DNA of 64,000 nt from Desulfovibrio sp. (GTDB taxonomy: Bacteria; Desulfobacterota; Desulfovibrionia; Desulfovibrionales; Desulfovibrionaceae): the NCBI GenBank assembly GCA_030145055.1, contig JAQYWK010000002.1, forward strand, positions 434,001 to 498,000, in the 5' to 3' direction. The stretch's first letter is position 1, and each line of letters opens with the position of its first letter. The notes beneath the pieces are model-generated. The model did no database searches, had not been told where the DNA came from, and saw nothing but the letters and a program-made list of their open reading frames with translations. The translations under genes and the position numbers were made by a program. This document shows positions 1 to 8,436 of the stretch, piece after piece.

Positions 1-1
1 A

Positions 2-250
2 CTGCCATGGTGGCCTCTGCATCCAATCGGATACCTGACTGCCTATAGCTCAGCCATGAAAATCCTCTGGTTCAGCTTTTTCCTTGGATGGATGTGTAAC
101 CAGCTCACCCTTCGTTACGGAGGAGTCGGGCTGTTTAAACGCGTCAGATACTTTTTCTTCGGATTAATTATGGGCGACTTCTTAATGGGCGGAGGATGGG
201 CTTTATACGGCTTATGGGCCGGACAAAGTTATCAGGTTCTTCCTGGATAA
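2..250 (+). CDS. OPT-like membrane transporter, C-terminal fragment
   Basis: The frame is open from base 2, so this is the last 82 residues of a gene that begins outside the window. It starts with LPWWPLHPIGYLTAY and has two hydrophobic stretches separated by basic residues, ending GQSYQVLPG. The WWPLHPIGYL signature resembles the C-terminus of DUF6784/6785-type proteins, which are relatives of oligopeptide transporters. The next gene, 72 bases downstream on the same strand, appears to be the same kind of membrane protein, so the two may form a pair. The substrate is unknown. The assignment to this family is from memory of the motif. Confidence 0.6.
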   Translation: MPWWPLHPIGYLTAYSSAMKILWFSFFLGWMCNQLTLRYGGVGLFKRVRYFFFGLIMGDFLMGGGWALYGLWAGQSYQVLPG

Positions 251-322
251 TTTTTCATCTAATTATATTTCACGTAATATTACATAGATAATTTAAGTTA
301 ATAACTGCACCGGAAAAAAGAT

Positions 323-2284
323 ATGAACAACGATAAAGAACTACAAGAATATCGAGACCTGCTCAAGCCACCAGATCACTTCGAAGAAGGGTTTGACTGG
401 AAAACAGTTGTCGGCGCGGTTTTCATTGGCTTTTTGATGATGCCGGGTAGTATGTATTTGCAGCTCGTCATCGGACAGGGAATCGGACCTGCCGCTAGAT
501 GGGTTACAATCATCCTTTTTGCTGAAATTGCAAAACGGTCTTACACTGAACTCAAACAGCAGGAAATATTTCTGCTCTACTATATGGCAGGTGCGGCACT
601 AGCCTCACCTTTCTCGGGTTTGCTATGGCAGCAGTACCTCGTCCAATCAGATGCCGCACGAATGCTGGGGTTAACTGAGTTTATTCCTGCGTGGATTGCT
701 CCGCAGCCCGGATCTGAATCGTTACTTGAGAGAACGTTCTTTCACAGGGACTGGATGATCCCGATACTCCTCTTGGTAGGTTCGCAAATAGTTCAGCGAA
801 TTGACCACTTTGGACTGGGTTACGCCCTGTATCGTATCACTTCTGATGTTGAAAAACTGCCATTCCCGATGGCTCCTGTTGGCGCACTTGGTACTATGGC
901 TCTTGCTGAATCAACGGAAGAAAAGGAAACCAGCTGGAAATGGAGAGTATTCTCTATAGGAGGTGTTATCGGACTTGCTTTCGGTGCCGTCTATGTACTC
1001 CTGCCAGCGGTCTCAGGACTTATATTTACAGAACCGATACGGCTGATTCCAATACCATGGATTGAGCTGACTCCATATACAGAAAAAATTCTGCCCGCAG
1101 TTGCAACTGGTATCCAGTTTGACCTCGGCCTATTTTTCATTGGTATGGTTTTACCATTCTGGGCTGTCATCGGCGGTCTGATCGGTATTATCGTAACATT
1201 TATTGCTAACCCGATTCTTTTTGAGCACGGCATTTTACACAGATGGCATCCAGGCATGGAAACTGTCGAAACTGTTTTTGCGAACAACTTCGACTTCTAT
1301 ATGAGTTTCTCTATTGGACTTGGACTTGCTATCGGCTTCATCGGTATATGGTCCGTAGTGCAATCTTTCCGCGGAGAACATGCTAAAAGCCGCGCATCGT
1401 GGAGCAACCTCTTCGAGCCGCCAGAAGGTCGCGGTGACATTAACTTCTGGTTCTCCATCGGGATTTATTTCTTCTCAACCCTTGCCTACGTTGGCATGTG
1501 TTTATTTCTTGTACCAAATTTTCCGTGGATATTCTTTTTACTCTACGGATTCATCTATACGCCGCTAATTTCATACATTTCGGCCCGAATGGAAGGTATA
1601 GCCGGCCAATTTGTCAGCTTGCCTCTTGTACGAGAGGCGAGTTTTATCGCTGGTGCAAAATTCTTTGGATATCAGGGAATTGAGATTTGGTATGCACCAA
1701 TTCCAATTCATAACTATGGTGAAGCAACTGTACATTTCCGTGAAATTGAGCTTACCGGAACTTCCATCCGTGGTATAATAAAAGCGGAACTCGTTGTTTT
1801 TCCGGTGGTCATGATTGCCAGTTTACTATTTTCACAGTTTATCTGGCAGCTGGCGCCAATACCTTCGTCAAACTATCCTTACGCGCAGGAATTGTGGCAT
1901 TTGCAAGCTCTAAACAGCTTACTTATGCAGACATCGACGCTGGATGGTAACTCCCTATTTTTCCAAGCTTTAAGTGCACCTATTATATTCTCAGGAATTG
2001 GGTTAGGAATGATCCTCTATTCAGTTCTGAATACACTTGGACTACCGGTAATGTTAGTTTATGGTGTGGTCAGGGGACTGGGGCAAAGTACACCCCACGC
2101 ATTCATATTGGAAGTTTGCGGAGCACTGATCGGACGCTACTTTTTTCAGAAAAAATATGGAGCTATGTGGCGTCAATATGCGCCAGTACTACTAGCCGGA
2201 TTCTCATGTGGAATGGGATTAACAGGAATGTTTGCAATGGGTTGTACTCTTATTTTAAAATCATTAGGCAAAATGGCCTATTGA
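323..2284 (+). CDS. OPT-superfamily-like integral membrane transporter
   Basis: A 653-residue protein with a short charged N-terminus and about a dozen hydrophobic segments, for example residues 30-50, 190-215 and 270-300. It resembles the DUF6785 / oligopeptide-transporter-like group found in deltaproteobacteria, often annotated as peptide transporter. The cytoplasmic-looking stretch near residues 150-200 contains DHFGLGYALYRI and EKLPFPMAPVGALG, the latter similar to the PxP loops of OPT proteins. The start ATG follows GGAAAAAAG. It lies just after another apparent member of the family. The substrate cannot be read from sequence; peptides or metal chelates are family-based guesses. Confidence 0.65.
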   Translation: MNNDKELQEYRDLLKPPDHFEEGFDWKTVVGAVFIGFLMMPGSMYLQLVIGQGIGPAARWVTIILFAEIAKRSYTELKQQEIFLLYYMAGAALASPFSGLLWQQYLVQSDAARMLGLTEFIPAWIAPQPGSESLLERTFFHRDWMIPILLLVGSQIVQRIDHFGLGYALYRITSDVEKLPFPMAPVGALGTMALAESTEEKETSWKWRVFSIGGVIGLAFGAVYVLLPAVSGLIFTEPIRLIPIPWIELTPYTEKILPAVATGIQFDLGLFFIGMVLPFWAVIGGLIGIIVTFIANPILFEHGILHRWHPGMETVETVFANNFDFYMSFSIGLGLAIGFIGIWSVVQSFRGEHAKSRASWSNLFEPPEGRGDINFWFSIGIYFFSTLAYVGMCLFLVPNFPWIFFLLYGFIYTPLISYISARMEGIAGQFVSLPLVREASFIAGAKFFGYQGIEIWYAPIPIHNYGEATVHFREIELTGTSIRGIIKAELVVFPVVMIASLLFSQFIWQLAPIPSSNYPYAQELWHLQALNSLLMQTSTLDGNSLFFQALSAPIIFSGIGLGMILYSVLNTLGLPVMLVYGVVRGLGQSTPHAFILEVCGALIGRYFFQKKYGAMWRQYAPVLLAGFSCGMGLTGMFAMGCTLILKSLGKMAY

Positions 2285-2346
2285 CGAAATTTAAAACCTG
2301 TGATGTTTTATTCTCCTTTAGAGTTACACACTATTTGATTTACAAA

Positions 2347-2379
2347 TTGAATTGATAATGCAACATAATATCAATTCAA
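2347..2379. repeat. inverted repeat, 11-bp perfect arms
   Basis: TTGAATTGATA at 2347-2357 is matched by its reverse complement at 2369-2379, with an 11-base spacer. No T-run follows on either strand, so it looks more like an operator or RNA structure than a terminator. It lies 55 bases before the start of the gene at 2434. Confidence 0.4.
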
Positions 2380-2433
2380 CATCGAATTATATATTGATTA
2401 CAGAATATTTAAGATTTTCAAAAGGAACAAATA

Positions 2434-3330
2434 ATGGGTAGGAAGAATATAGCTTGGGATGGAATCAGCTTTGATATTCCATCCGAATTTGAAGTGAGCG
2501 GAATAGATAAAAGCTTTATACAGCTCGACAATGGTGAACACCCTTGCGCTGAAATAAGATGGTACGATTCAGGAAAAACATACAAAGAACAAAATTATTT
2601 TCGTCAGTTAGCTAAAAAGATTGAAGCAGCATCCGGAATTAAAATTGAATCTTCGGTTCTTCCTTCTACTTGGAAAAAACCACTTGAACGATTTCATTCA
2701 ACCGCTTTCTATTGGCAATCAGACCTTTCTACTGGGCGCGGGGTCATGTTTTACTGCGCCAAAACGTCCAATGTTATGCTCATTCAGTTTATCGGAAAAG
2801 GCGGCGAACAGCTCGACAGTGCTGCTACGATGCTTTTCGAGAGCATCAAGTTTTATAACACCGAAGAATACACCCCGTGGCGCATCTACGACATGGAGGC
2901 GAAGCTTCCCATTAGCTACAAGCTAGATACATTTGAATTCAAGCCCGGTCGTTTCAAAATTGGATTATGCAACGAAAATGAGTCCATTTCCCTTTATAGA
3001 ATAAGCCCTGCCGATACAATTTTAAAAGAACGATCTTTAGGTGAATTTTCTCAGGAATTTTTTGAGGATGACATCAAAAGATTAAACCTGTCCATTGCAG
3101 AACTTCAATTCGATACGGGTTCTACATGTATGTTCGGACAGGAGAAAAAACCTTCTGCTGCAAAGCTGACAATGTCGAAATTAAGCTCTAAGCGTCGCCC
3201 TTTTGGACAAATTGAGGCACGATACACAAAACAGGCTAATCGCATTCAAGCCGTACTTATATGCTCACGAGCAACTATACCCGAAGATAGAATGCAACAC
3301 ATTTTTGAGAATTATACCATTGTTCGGTAG
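2434..3330 (+). CDS. unknown cytoplasmic protein, partner of PqqD-like protein
   Basis: I do not recognise this 298-residue protein. It has no signal peptide or membrane segment. It appears to hold two similar halves: each contains a strand-rich module in which a short sentence such as IRWYDSG or LYRIS precedes a basic region, and each half ends with a predicted helix (AATMLFESIKFY near residue 130; MQHIFENYTIV at the end). The start ATG has a good ribosome site (AAAAGGAAC). The downstream PqqD-like gene overlaps its stop, so they are probably translated together. No enzyme motif is visible. Confidence 0.7.
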   Translation: MGRKNIAWDGISFDIPSEFEVSGIDKSFIQLDNGEHPCAEIRWYDSGKTYKEQNYFRQLAKKIEAASGIKIESSVLPSTWKKPLERFHSTAFYWQSDLSTGRGVMFYCAKTSNVMLIQFIGKGGEQLDSAATMLFESIKFYNTEEYTPWRIYDMEAKLPISYKLDTFEFKPGRFKIGLCNENESISLYRISPADTILKERSLGEFSQEFFEDDIKRLNLSIAELQFDTGSTCMFGQEKKPSAAKLTMSKLSSKRRPFGQIEARYTKQANRIQAVLICSRATIPEDRMQHIFENYTIVR

Positions 3331-3715
3331 AAAGAAAATTAAACCGATTCCAGAAATGACAAGAGGGGAAGCACTCGCGTGTAAACCTGTTAAAAATTTG
3401 GATATCGTAGAAACCAGAACAGCCCAAAATAAAATTGTTCTAGCCTATCCCTTGCGGATGAAACCAATTTTTGCAGATGCCGCTAAAAAGTATGGCCTAT
3501 GGAAAGGCGGTCGTCCGCCCATGAAAAGGTTAGAACTAGATGATATGGGGTCCCTTGTATGGGATATGATTGATGGCGAAACCAGTGTAAAAAAAATCGC
3601 AGCTTCTTTTGCAAAAAAATACAATATCCTACCACGTGAAGCAGAAGTTGCAACTGCAGCATTCCTAAAAGACTTAGGTAAGCGTGGTTTAATCGCTTTC
3701 AGTGTGAATAATTAA
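3320..3715 (+). CDS. PqqD-like (RRE-type) protein
   Basis: A PqqD-family winged-helix protein of about 131 residues. The C-terminal 70 residues carry the family pattern: a basic region, LELDDMGSLVWDMIDGETSVKKIAASFAKKY, then a hydrophobic helix AFLKDLGKRGLI. PqqD proteins bind precursor peptides for radical SAM enzymes in RiPP pathways, but stand-alone members of unknown role are common. The frame has no good ATG near its beginning. I chose TTG at 3320 because GAGAA lies eight bases upstream and it overlaps the previous stop; TTG at 3203 or 3305 and ATG at 3356 are alternatives. No radical SAM or peptidase gene is nearby. Confidence 0.65.
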   Translation: MFGRKKIKPIPEMTRGEALACKPVKNLDIVETRTAQNKIVLAYPLRMKPIFADAAKKYGLWKGGRPPMKRLELDDMGSLVWDMIDGETSVKKIAASFAKKYNILPREAEVATAAFLKDLGKRGLIAFSVNN

Positions 3716-3796
3716 CTTAGGTAAAAGGACGATCGAAAACAGTCTGACTATTAAATTATAGCTGGCTTTTCTAAATGTACTGACAATTAAAATCCA

Positions 3797-3815
3797 ACGA
3801 GAACAACTTCTCGCT
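3797..3815 (-). terminator. weak hairpin after the 142-residue gene
   Basis: A seven-base stem (CGAGAAG with TTCTCG) lies just downstream of the minus-strand gene ending at 3824, followed on that strand by a T-rich but interrupted tract. It may end that transcript; the plus-strand gene ends at 3715. Confidence 0.25.
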
Positions 3816-3823
3816 ACCCAGAC

Positions 3824-4252
3824 CTAACTACATGTCAGCTTAATATATTCCTCAAAGCTAACACCATTCCAGACCTTACTAACCCAGTACGCTGTAGCCC
3901 AGATCATTAAAGCAGTAGACTGCACATCAGACAATCTTTTCAACTTAGCTTCGAGATTTCCTCTACTAACGCCATGAGTAACATGAACATTTTCAGTTTC
4001 GCAAGCTTCCTCTATGCGCAAAAACAGATAAGCACCCTTACATTGATTCGGAAGAATCTTCACACCGCTGTATGCTTCCAATACTGTTTTCAATTCAGAA
4101 ACGTTAAGTTCCTTAGCAGTAGATCGCATTGATTTAAAAAACATATCAACGGCCCACGGTAGAATAAATTCAGCACCAGCACTTTTGGTTTTGAAATAAT
4201 TCTTAAGCCACTGTTCATGGTCATGTGTAATTCTAGCTGCAACCTGCGGCAT
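3824..4252 (-). CDS. hypothetical protein, 142 residues
   Basis: Not recognised. The protein is soluble and mixed in composition, with a helical N-terminal half (ITHDHEQWLKNYF, KSMRSTAKELNVSELKTVLEAY) and a C-terminal helix pair ending in EEYIKLTCS. A very good ribosome site (GGAGG seven bases before ATG) supports expression. It lies 98 bases downstream of the MerR-type regulator on the same strand and may be co-transcribed. The short acidic/basic helical pattern would suit a small DNA-binding or partner protein, but this is only an impression. Confidence 0.6.
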   Translation of the reverse strand: MPQVAARITHDHEQWLKNYFKTKSAGAEFILPWAVDMFFKSMRSTAKELNVSELKTVLEAYSGVKILPNQCKGAYLFLRIEEACETENVHVTHGVSRGNLEAKLKRLSDVQSTALMIWATAYWVSKVWNGVSFEEYIKLTCS

Positions 4253-4350
4253 CTAAACCTCCTAAATTCTACTCCAAACATATTAGCTAAATTGATATCT
4301 GCATTTTCTTCTAATATCAAGACTTTTTCTAGAGAAACTCACAACTCTTT

Positions 4351-5292
4351 TTAGCGAAGAAAGCTATCACGAATCTGTTTGAAAAGGCTAAATAAAAGAG
4401 CTTCGGGAACATTCTTCTCATTTATTTCCATACTGACAATTCGAACAACGGTATTGTTGTTTGGAGTAATGGTCTCTTCTGTTGCGAGAACAATGGTTTT
4501 TTTGTCACCTGAAGCCTCTTCGCTTGCATCAATAACCAATTCCCACTGACTTCCCTTCTTTTCCCATTTAAGATCAACGCTTCGGTGCGAATTTACGCTA
4601 TTCTCAAGAAGTTTCACATAATCTTCTAATGAGAAATGCTTACGCCCTTTCCCAGCAACTCCAAGATAATGTCCTTCTGAATTCTGAATAACCAAAGGCC
4701 TCTCTAAATATTCAGACGTCGGGAAAGAAGTCTCATCTGGGCCAGCTAGGCCGCCACCTTTTCTGAGCAACCTGAACAACTCAACCCTATCACGCTTCAA
4801 TTGACCAATTTCCATCGCCATATCGAGCACATGTTCATTTGTCTTCGCTTCGAGCTTCCGTTTTTCACTTCTGAGACTCGAGACTTCATCACGCAAATCT
4901 CTGATCTCAGATTGAAATAAAGCCTGATTAGACAGAAGATCCGAGACCTTATCTATGACACTTGCAAGACCTTGAACAACAGTCTGAATATCACCATCAG
5001 ACTCTACTCCAGATTGATTGATCACTTGTTGTTCATTTTTGATACTATCAACTAACATACTAAATTTAAGAGATAATTCATTTTCTATTTGTTCAGTTGA
5101 CCAATTCATTCCGTACATTTCACGTATCCTCCTAAAAATTTCTAAAACATCTACAGAATACCTCTGCCTGCGAGACCCCTTATTTGAAGCTGGTATAAAC
5201 TTGGAATACTTGTCTTTATAGTAGACGACAGTAGAAGGCGGTATCCCTAACCTTCTGCCAACCTCCCTAAGACTTAAATACTGACTGGACAT
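4351..5292 (-). CDS. MerR-type HTH regulator with coiled coil
   Basis: A 313-residue protein. Residues 1-70 form a MerR-type winged helix: YLSLREVGRRLGIPPSTVVYYKDKY followed by a recognition-wing region and EIFRRIREMYG. Residues 110-170 are a charged heptad-like coiled coil, and the last 100 residues form a separate unknown domain of beta character (GHYLGVAGKGRKHFS, WELVIDASEEA). Family members activate or repress transcription as dimers; the coiled coil fits dimerisation. The ligand is unknown. RBS AGGTG precedes the ATG. Upstream lies an AT-rich stretch with repeated TTGATCAA-like motifs, possible operators. Confidence 0.65.
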   Translation of the reverse strand: MSSQYLSLREVGRRLGIPPSTVVYYKDKYSKFIPASNKGSRRQRYSVDVLEIFRRIREMYGMNWSTEQIENELSLKFSMLVDSIKNEQQVINQSGVESDGDIQTVVQGLASVIDKVSDLLSNQALFQSEIRDLRDEVSSLRSEKRKLEAKTNEHVLDMAMEIGQLKRDRVELFRLLRKGGGLAGPDETSFPTSEYLERPLVIQNSEGHYLGVAGKGRKHFSLEDYVKLLENSVNSHRSVDLKWEKKGSQWELVIDASEEASGDKKTIVLATEETITPNNNTVVRIVSMEINEKNVPEALLFSLFKQIRDSFLR

Positions 5293-5578
5293 AACACCTG
5301 CATACTTGTTGTTTATTCTAATTATGAACTATATATATAACAGCATTAAATTCAAGTCAACAGCTTTTGATCAATCCTATAAACAATTGATCAACTGATG
5401 AACAATGCACTAATCAAACATTTTAAAACCAAAAACATGGACAATTTATGATTAAGACTTACCATTATAAGTAGGTAGAACGAGCTTAAATAAACTTAAA
5501 CGGAGGGTAATCGAAAATAGGATGCAAAAACAATATTATAGCGAATCGAGTCGCATCATTGAAAAATTCAGTGCGTAA
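5293..5578. other. AT-rich intergenic region upstream of MerR gene
   Basis: No gene is visible. Between 5365 and 5420 the palindromes TTGATCAA and ATTGATCAA occur twice close together, and related TGATGAAC/ACTAATCA words follow. These may be operators for the MerR-type regulator that starts at 5292. The remainder is AT-rich without a clear terminator or promoter. Confidence 0.4.
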
Positions 5579-5692
5579 TTAGGGGGAGTCATCCCCACCG
5601 CCGCGTAGCGTGGCAATACGCACTTTCTTCTTGCCTAACACACAAGGTACAGTGTACGTGGACTTTTGAATAAATGAGATCCAAGCAAGCAT
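5579..5692 (-). CDS. possible 37-residue small protein or gene remnant
   Basis: A short minus-strand frame (ATG at 5692) is preceded by AAGGTG at suitable spacing. It ends in a glycine- and aspartate-rich tail (TLRGGGDDSP). Its GC-rich codons differ from the AT-rich surroundings. It could be a real small gene or the 3' remnant of a lost gene. No homologue is recognised. Confidence 0.25.
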   Translation of the reverse strand: MLAWISFIQKSTYTVPCVLGKKKVRIATLRGGGDDSP

Positions 5693-5732
5693 TGCCCCAT
5701 CACCTTTTTCCTTCTCTACAATAAGATTTATA

Positions 5733-6878
5733 ATGTTAGAAAAAGTATACACAAAAGATATCCAAGAAGGAATGTTCTTGGTTTGCTCCGCAAACGGCAA
5801 TCCATCCCTACCAGAAGAAATAGCCAACACCTGCGTTTCTTCTAAAGAAACAATCCTGAAGATACAACGCTGTGACATAAAAGAAGTCCTTATTGATTCT
5901 TCTAAAAGCACCACACCAAACATACATCCTAAGACATCCTATTCTGAAGAAATTCTTTTTGCCCGCGATACATATACTGACATTCTGGATATGATTAAAG
6001 TGATGTTTGAGACCGTTGAAAGCAACGGATATCTTGACGTAGCACTGTATGAGAAAAAGATTGATCCACTGATTGACTCCATAGAAAGAAACTCCGGCGC
6101 CGCTGCAAGCCTGACCGTGCTCGCCCAAGCAGACAAATATCTATTTTCACACAGCCTCAACACTGCAATCCTAAGCGCCATGCTCGGGCGATTTATGGGG
6201 CTTTCTCGCGAATCAATTACACAGCTTTCTCTAGCTGCAATACTGATGAATATTGGAAAAATTTGGATTCCGGATAGTGTACTGAAAAAGAAAGGAAAAC
6301 TCACAAAACAAGAATTTGCAACGATAAAAGAGCATCCAGTTAACGCCTGTAAATACCTCAGCAAACAGCAAGGTATTTCTTTAGACGTAATTAAAGGAGT
6401 CCTTTCTCACCATGAAAGAGACGACAGCTCTGGCTATCCAGAAGGGATTTCTGGCCACGAAATTCATAAATATGCGAGAATAATAGCAATCTGTGATTCG
6501 TATGATGCAATGACTTCCGACCGCCCTTATAGAGAAGCAATGACGCCCAACATGGCAATCAAGCACTTATATTCGATGAAAACAACTACGTTTCACCCAC
6601 GCTATATTGAGAGCTTTATCAAATGTGTCGGAATTTATCCGGTGGGATGCTTTGTGAAACTCTCTGATGGAAGCTACGGAATAGTTTTGGAGAACACTCC
6701 GCAAGCCCCTCTTCAGCCACAGATTAAAATCGTGTTTGATAGCAGATTGCGGGCAACACATCCTAAATATATAGATCTCGCTAAACTATCTTCTGAGAAC
6801 AAGAGAGAATCACTAGAGATTGAAGAATGTATTCATCCGAAAACTTTCAAATTAGAACTCAGCAGATTCCTCTGGTAA
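5733..6878 (+). CDS. HD-GYP domain protein with degenerate HD motif
   Basis: A 381-residue protein with an N-terminal DUF3391-like region (residues 1-110) and a C-terminal HD-GYP domain. HD-GYP enzymes degrade cyclic di-GMP using two or three metals. Conserved elements are H140, HP at 201-202, HHE at 226-228, GYP at 234-236 and DSYDAMTSDRPYR. The expected HD pair before IGK is replaced by M172-N173, so two metal ligands are missing and catalysis is doubtful. The start ATG lacks a strong ribosome site. It may act as a c-di-GMP sensor or scaffold. The gene after it on the opposite strand encodes an HPt protein. Confidence 0.8.
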   Translation: MLEKVYTKDIQEGMFLVCSANGNPSLPEEIANTCVSSKETILKIQRCDIKEVLIDSSKSTTPNIHPKTSYSEEILFARDTYTDILDMIKVMFETVESNGYLDVALYEKKIDPLIDSIERNSGAAASLTVLAQADKYLFSHSLNTAILSAMLGRFMGLSRESITQLSLAAILMNIGKIWIPDSVLKKKGKLTKQEFATIKEHPVNACKYLSKQQGISLDVIKGVLSHHERDDSSGYPEGISGHEIHKYARIIAICDSYDAMTSDRPYREAMTPNMAIKHLYSMKTTTFHPRYIESFIKCVGIYPVGCFVKLSDGSYGIVLENTPQAPLQPQIKIVFDSRLRATHPKYIDLAKLSSENKRESLEIEECIHPKTFKLELSRFLW

Positions 6879-6885
6879 ATTAATA

Positions 6886-7194
6886 TTAAACATCTTCAAA
6901 TATTATTTCCAGCGTCAGGAAGTACTCCCTAAAATCCGCTAGCAACGATTCTGCTTTTTCTGCATTGCAGTCAGCACCAGCCTTTTCTAAACCTTTTCCT
7001 ATTTCAGCCAATTTCACTAAGCCATAATTTAAAGCAGATCCTTTAATATTGTGGCCGAGTCTTTTAACTACTGACATCTCCTTGTTAGCAAGAGCCTCTC
7101 CAAGCGCCTTAATTTCAAGCTCAGTATTAGAAATGAAGCTTGGAATCAGTTCCTTCAAATCGATATCTATAATCTCTATATTTTTGTCAGTCAT
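6886..7194 (-). CDS. stand-alone HPt phosphotransfer protein
   Basis: A 102-residue helical protein. The HPt signature RLGHNIKGSALNYG places the phosphorylatable histidine at about residue 48. HPt proteins pass phosphate between receiver domains of hybrid kinases and response regulators. RBS GGGAG precedes ATG. It converges on the HD-GYP gene with only 7 bases between. The CheY-like receiver at 8437 and the hybrid kinase at 29307, whose own HPt-like tail lacks the histidine, are possible partners by inference. Confidence 0.85.
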   Translation of the reverse strand: MTDKNIEIIDIDLKELIPSFISNTELEIKALGEALANKEMSVVKRLGHNIKGSALNYGLVKLAEIGKGLEKAGADCNAEKAESLLADFREYFLTLEIIFEDV

Positions 7195-7316
7195 ATGACT
7201 CCCGCAATTAAAGAACTCGCTATGTCATTATAATTAAACTTTTTTAGAGAACAACATTTTATTTAATTTAGTTCTTATATTAGCAGATTCTCACACAACT
7301 AGCTCTTAAAAATAAA

Positions 7317-7343
7317 GGGCATCACCCTTTAAAGATGATGCCC
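7317..7343 (-). terminator. terminator of the Tim44-like gene
   Basis: GGGCATCA/TGATGCCC stem with an 11-base loop; on the minus strand it is followed by TTTATTTTTAA. It sits 30 bases after the stop of the gene ending at 7373. Confidence 0.75.
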
Positions 7344-7372
7344 AAGATAAGTCGTCGGTCAAAACTTACGTA

Positions 7373-8323
7373 CTAATCTTCAAGCTGTTGCAAGCCGTCG
7401 AGTTTCCACATTGCTGATTCATTATTCTCTTTAACAAAACTCCAAACCTCACGAACCTGTGTTGGCTGTGACTGGTCTGCATCTTCACGGAGCAGCACAT
7501 CGTAGTAAACTGTCGCAAGAAGTTGAGACCCTTCTTCCTTAACTTCAAGAAGTCTTGCATTTATCAACATTATATCGGTCTTGGAAGGGGTAGGATCTTC
7601 TGCTAGCTGTTGTTTAATCTCTCCAACAACGGCAGCACTTGCAAACTGTTCAATGTCACTCAAATCGCGACTGTCCCAAGACTTTTGCAGACGAGTGTAA
7701 ATTGCTTTAGCACCCTCTAGAAAGTCCTCGGAATCAAATCCGGCAGGAACCCCAATTTCAGGACTGACCTGTTCTGCCCCCTGAGGTGCAGACATTGGAG
7801 ATTCTTTAGGTTTTGAGGAGAGATGATCCCATGCACTACCTGTGTTCTGCTCTCTGCGACTGTTAATATCTATAGGACTGCCTTGCTGGGGTGGCGCAGA
7901 TTGGTTCTGCTGTGCACCTGCTTGACCGAAGATAGAGCTTGCTCCACCGCTTCTACGTCTAAAGAACTTGATACCGAAGTAGATCAAAGCCCCAATAATT
8001 ATTATATTTAGAAATCCACCGCCACCGCCGCCCATTCCTCCGCCACCAAGCATGGAGCCAAGAAATGTTCCAGCCAAAAGTCCGCCCATTAGACCCATAC
8101 CAGGACGAGCGAATCCACCTTGAGTTCCGGCTGCGCCTGCTGTTCCGGCAGCTTTATTTGATGTAGAAGCCGCAGTAGTCGGCTTTTTAAAAGAATTCGA
8201 AAAAGATGACTTACTTCCAAAGGATCTACCACCACCAAATCTTCTTGCGTCTGCATCCCCAACCATCAGAGCTAGCAAACAAATCATTGTGAGCGGAAGA
8301 GCCACGTAACCTAGTAGTTTCAT
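7373..8323 (-). CDS. Tim44-like domain membrane protein
   Basis: A 316-residue protein with a signal peptide ending VGDADA, a serine- and alanine-rich linker, a glycine-rich patch with a transmembrane segment near residues 105-122 (FLNIIIIGALIYFGIKFF), then a proline/glutamine-rich linker and a C-terminal Tim44-like domain (residues 190-316: EDFLEGAKAIYTRLQKSWDSRDL, VWSFVKE). Bacterial Tim44-like proteins are envelope proteins of mostly unknown function. RBS GAGGT precedes ATG. Its own terminator follows. Function beyond membrane localisation cannot be assigned. Confidence 0.75.
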   Translation of the reverse strand: MKLLGYVALPLTMICLLALMVGDADARRFGGGRSFGSKSSFSNSFKKPTTAASTSNKAAGTAGAAGTQGGFARPGMGLMGGLLAGTFLGSMLGGGGMGGGGGGFLNIIIIGALIYFGIKFFRRRSGGASSIFGQAGAQQNQSAPPQQGSPIDINSRREQNTGSAWDHLSSKPKESPMSAPQGAEQVSPEIGVPAGFDSEDFLEGAKAIYTRLQKSWDSRDLSDIEQFASAAVVGEIKQQLAEDPTPSKTDIMLINARLLEVKEEGSQLLATVYYDVLLREDADQSQPTQVREVWSFVKENNESAMWKLDGLQQLED

Positions 8324-8344
8324 CTAATACCTCATAGTATTTAA

Positions 8345-8374
8345 ATTAAAAAAATCTGCAGCAAATGCCGCAGA
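8345..8374 (-). terminator. terminator of the CheY-like gene
   Basis: Stem TCTGCGGC/GCTGCAGA with a four-base loop at 8355-8374, followed on the minus strand by a run of T at 8345-8354. It lies between the CheY-like gene and the Tim44-like gene and separates the two transcripts. Confidence 0.7.
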
Positions 8375-8436
8375 CTTAATATTAATACCCAATTCAAGGC
8401 TGTCCAGTAAAAACCGCTCAATTACGTAGATTATTT

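Noticed and set aside
3203-3319. Longer start for the PqqD-like protein
   Set aside because: TTG at 3203 would overlap the upstream gene by 128 bases, has no ribosome site, and the added residues look unlike the family.
5693-5923. Extension of the minus-strand small frame to 114 residues
   Set aside because: Most of it is antisense to the well-supported HD-GYP coding frame.
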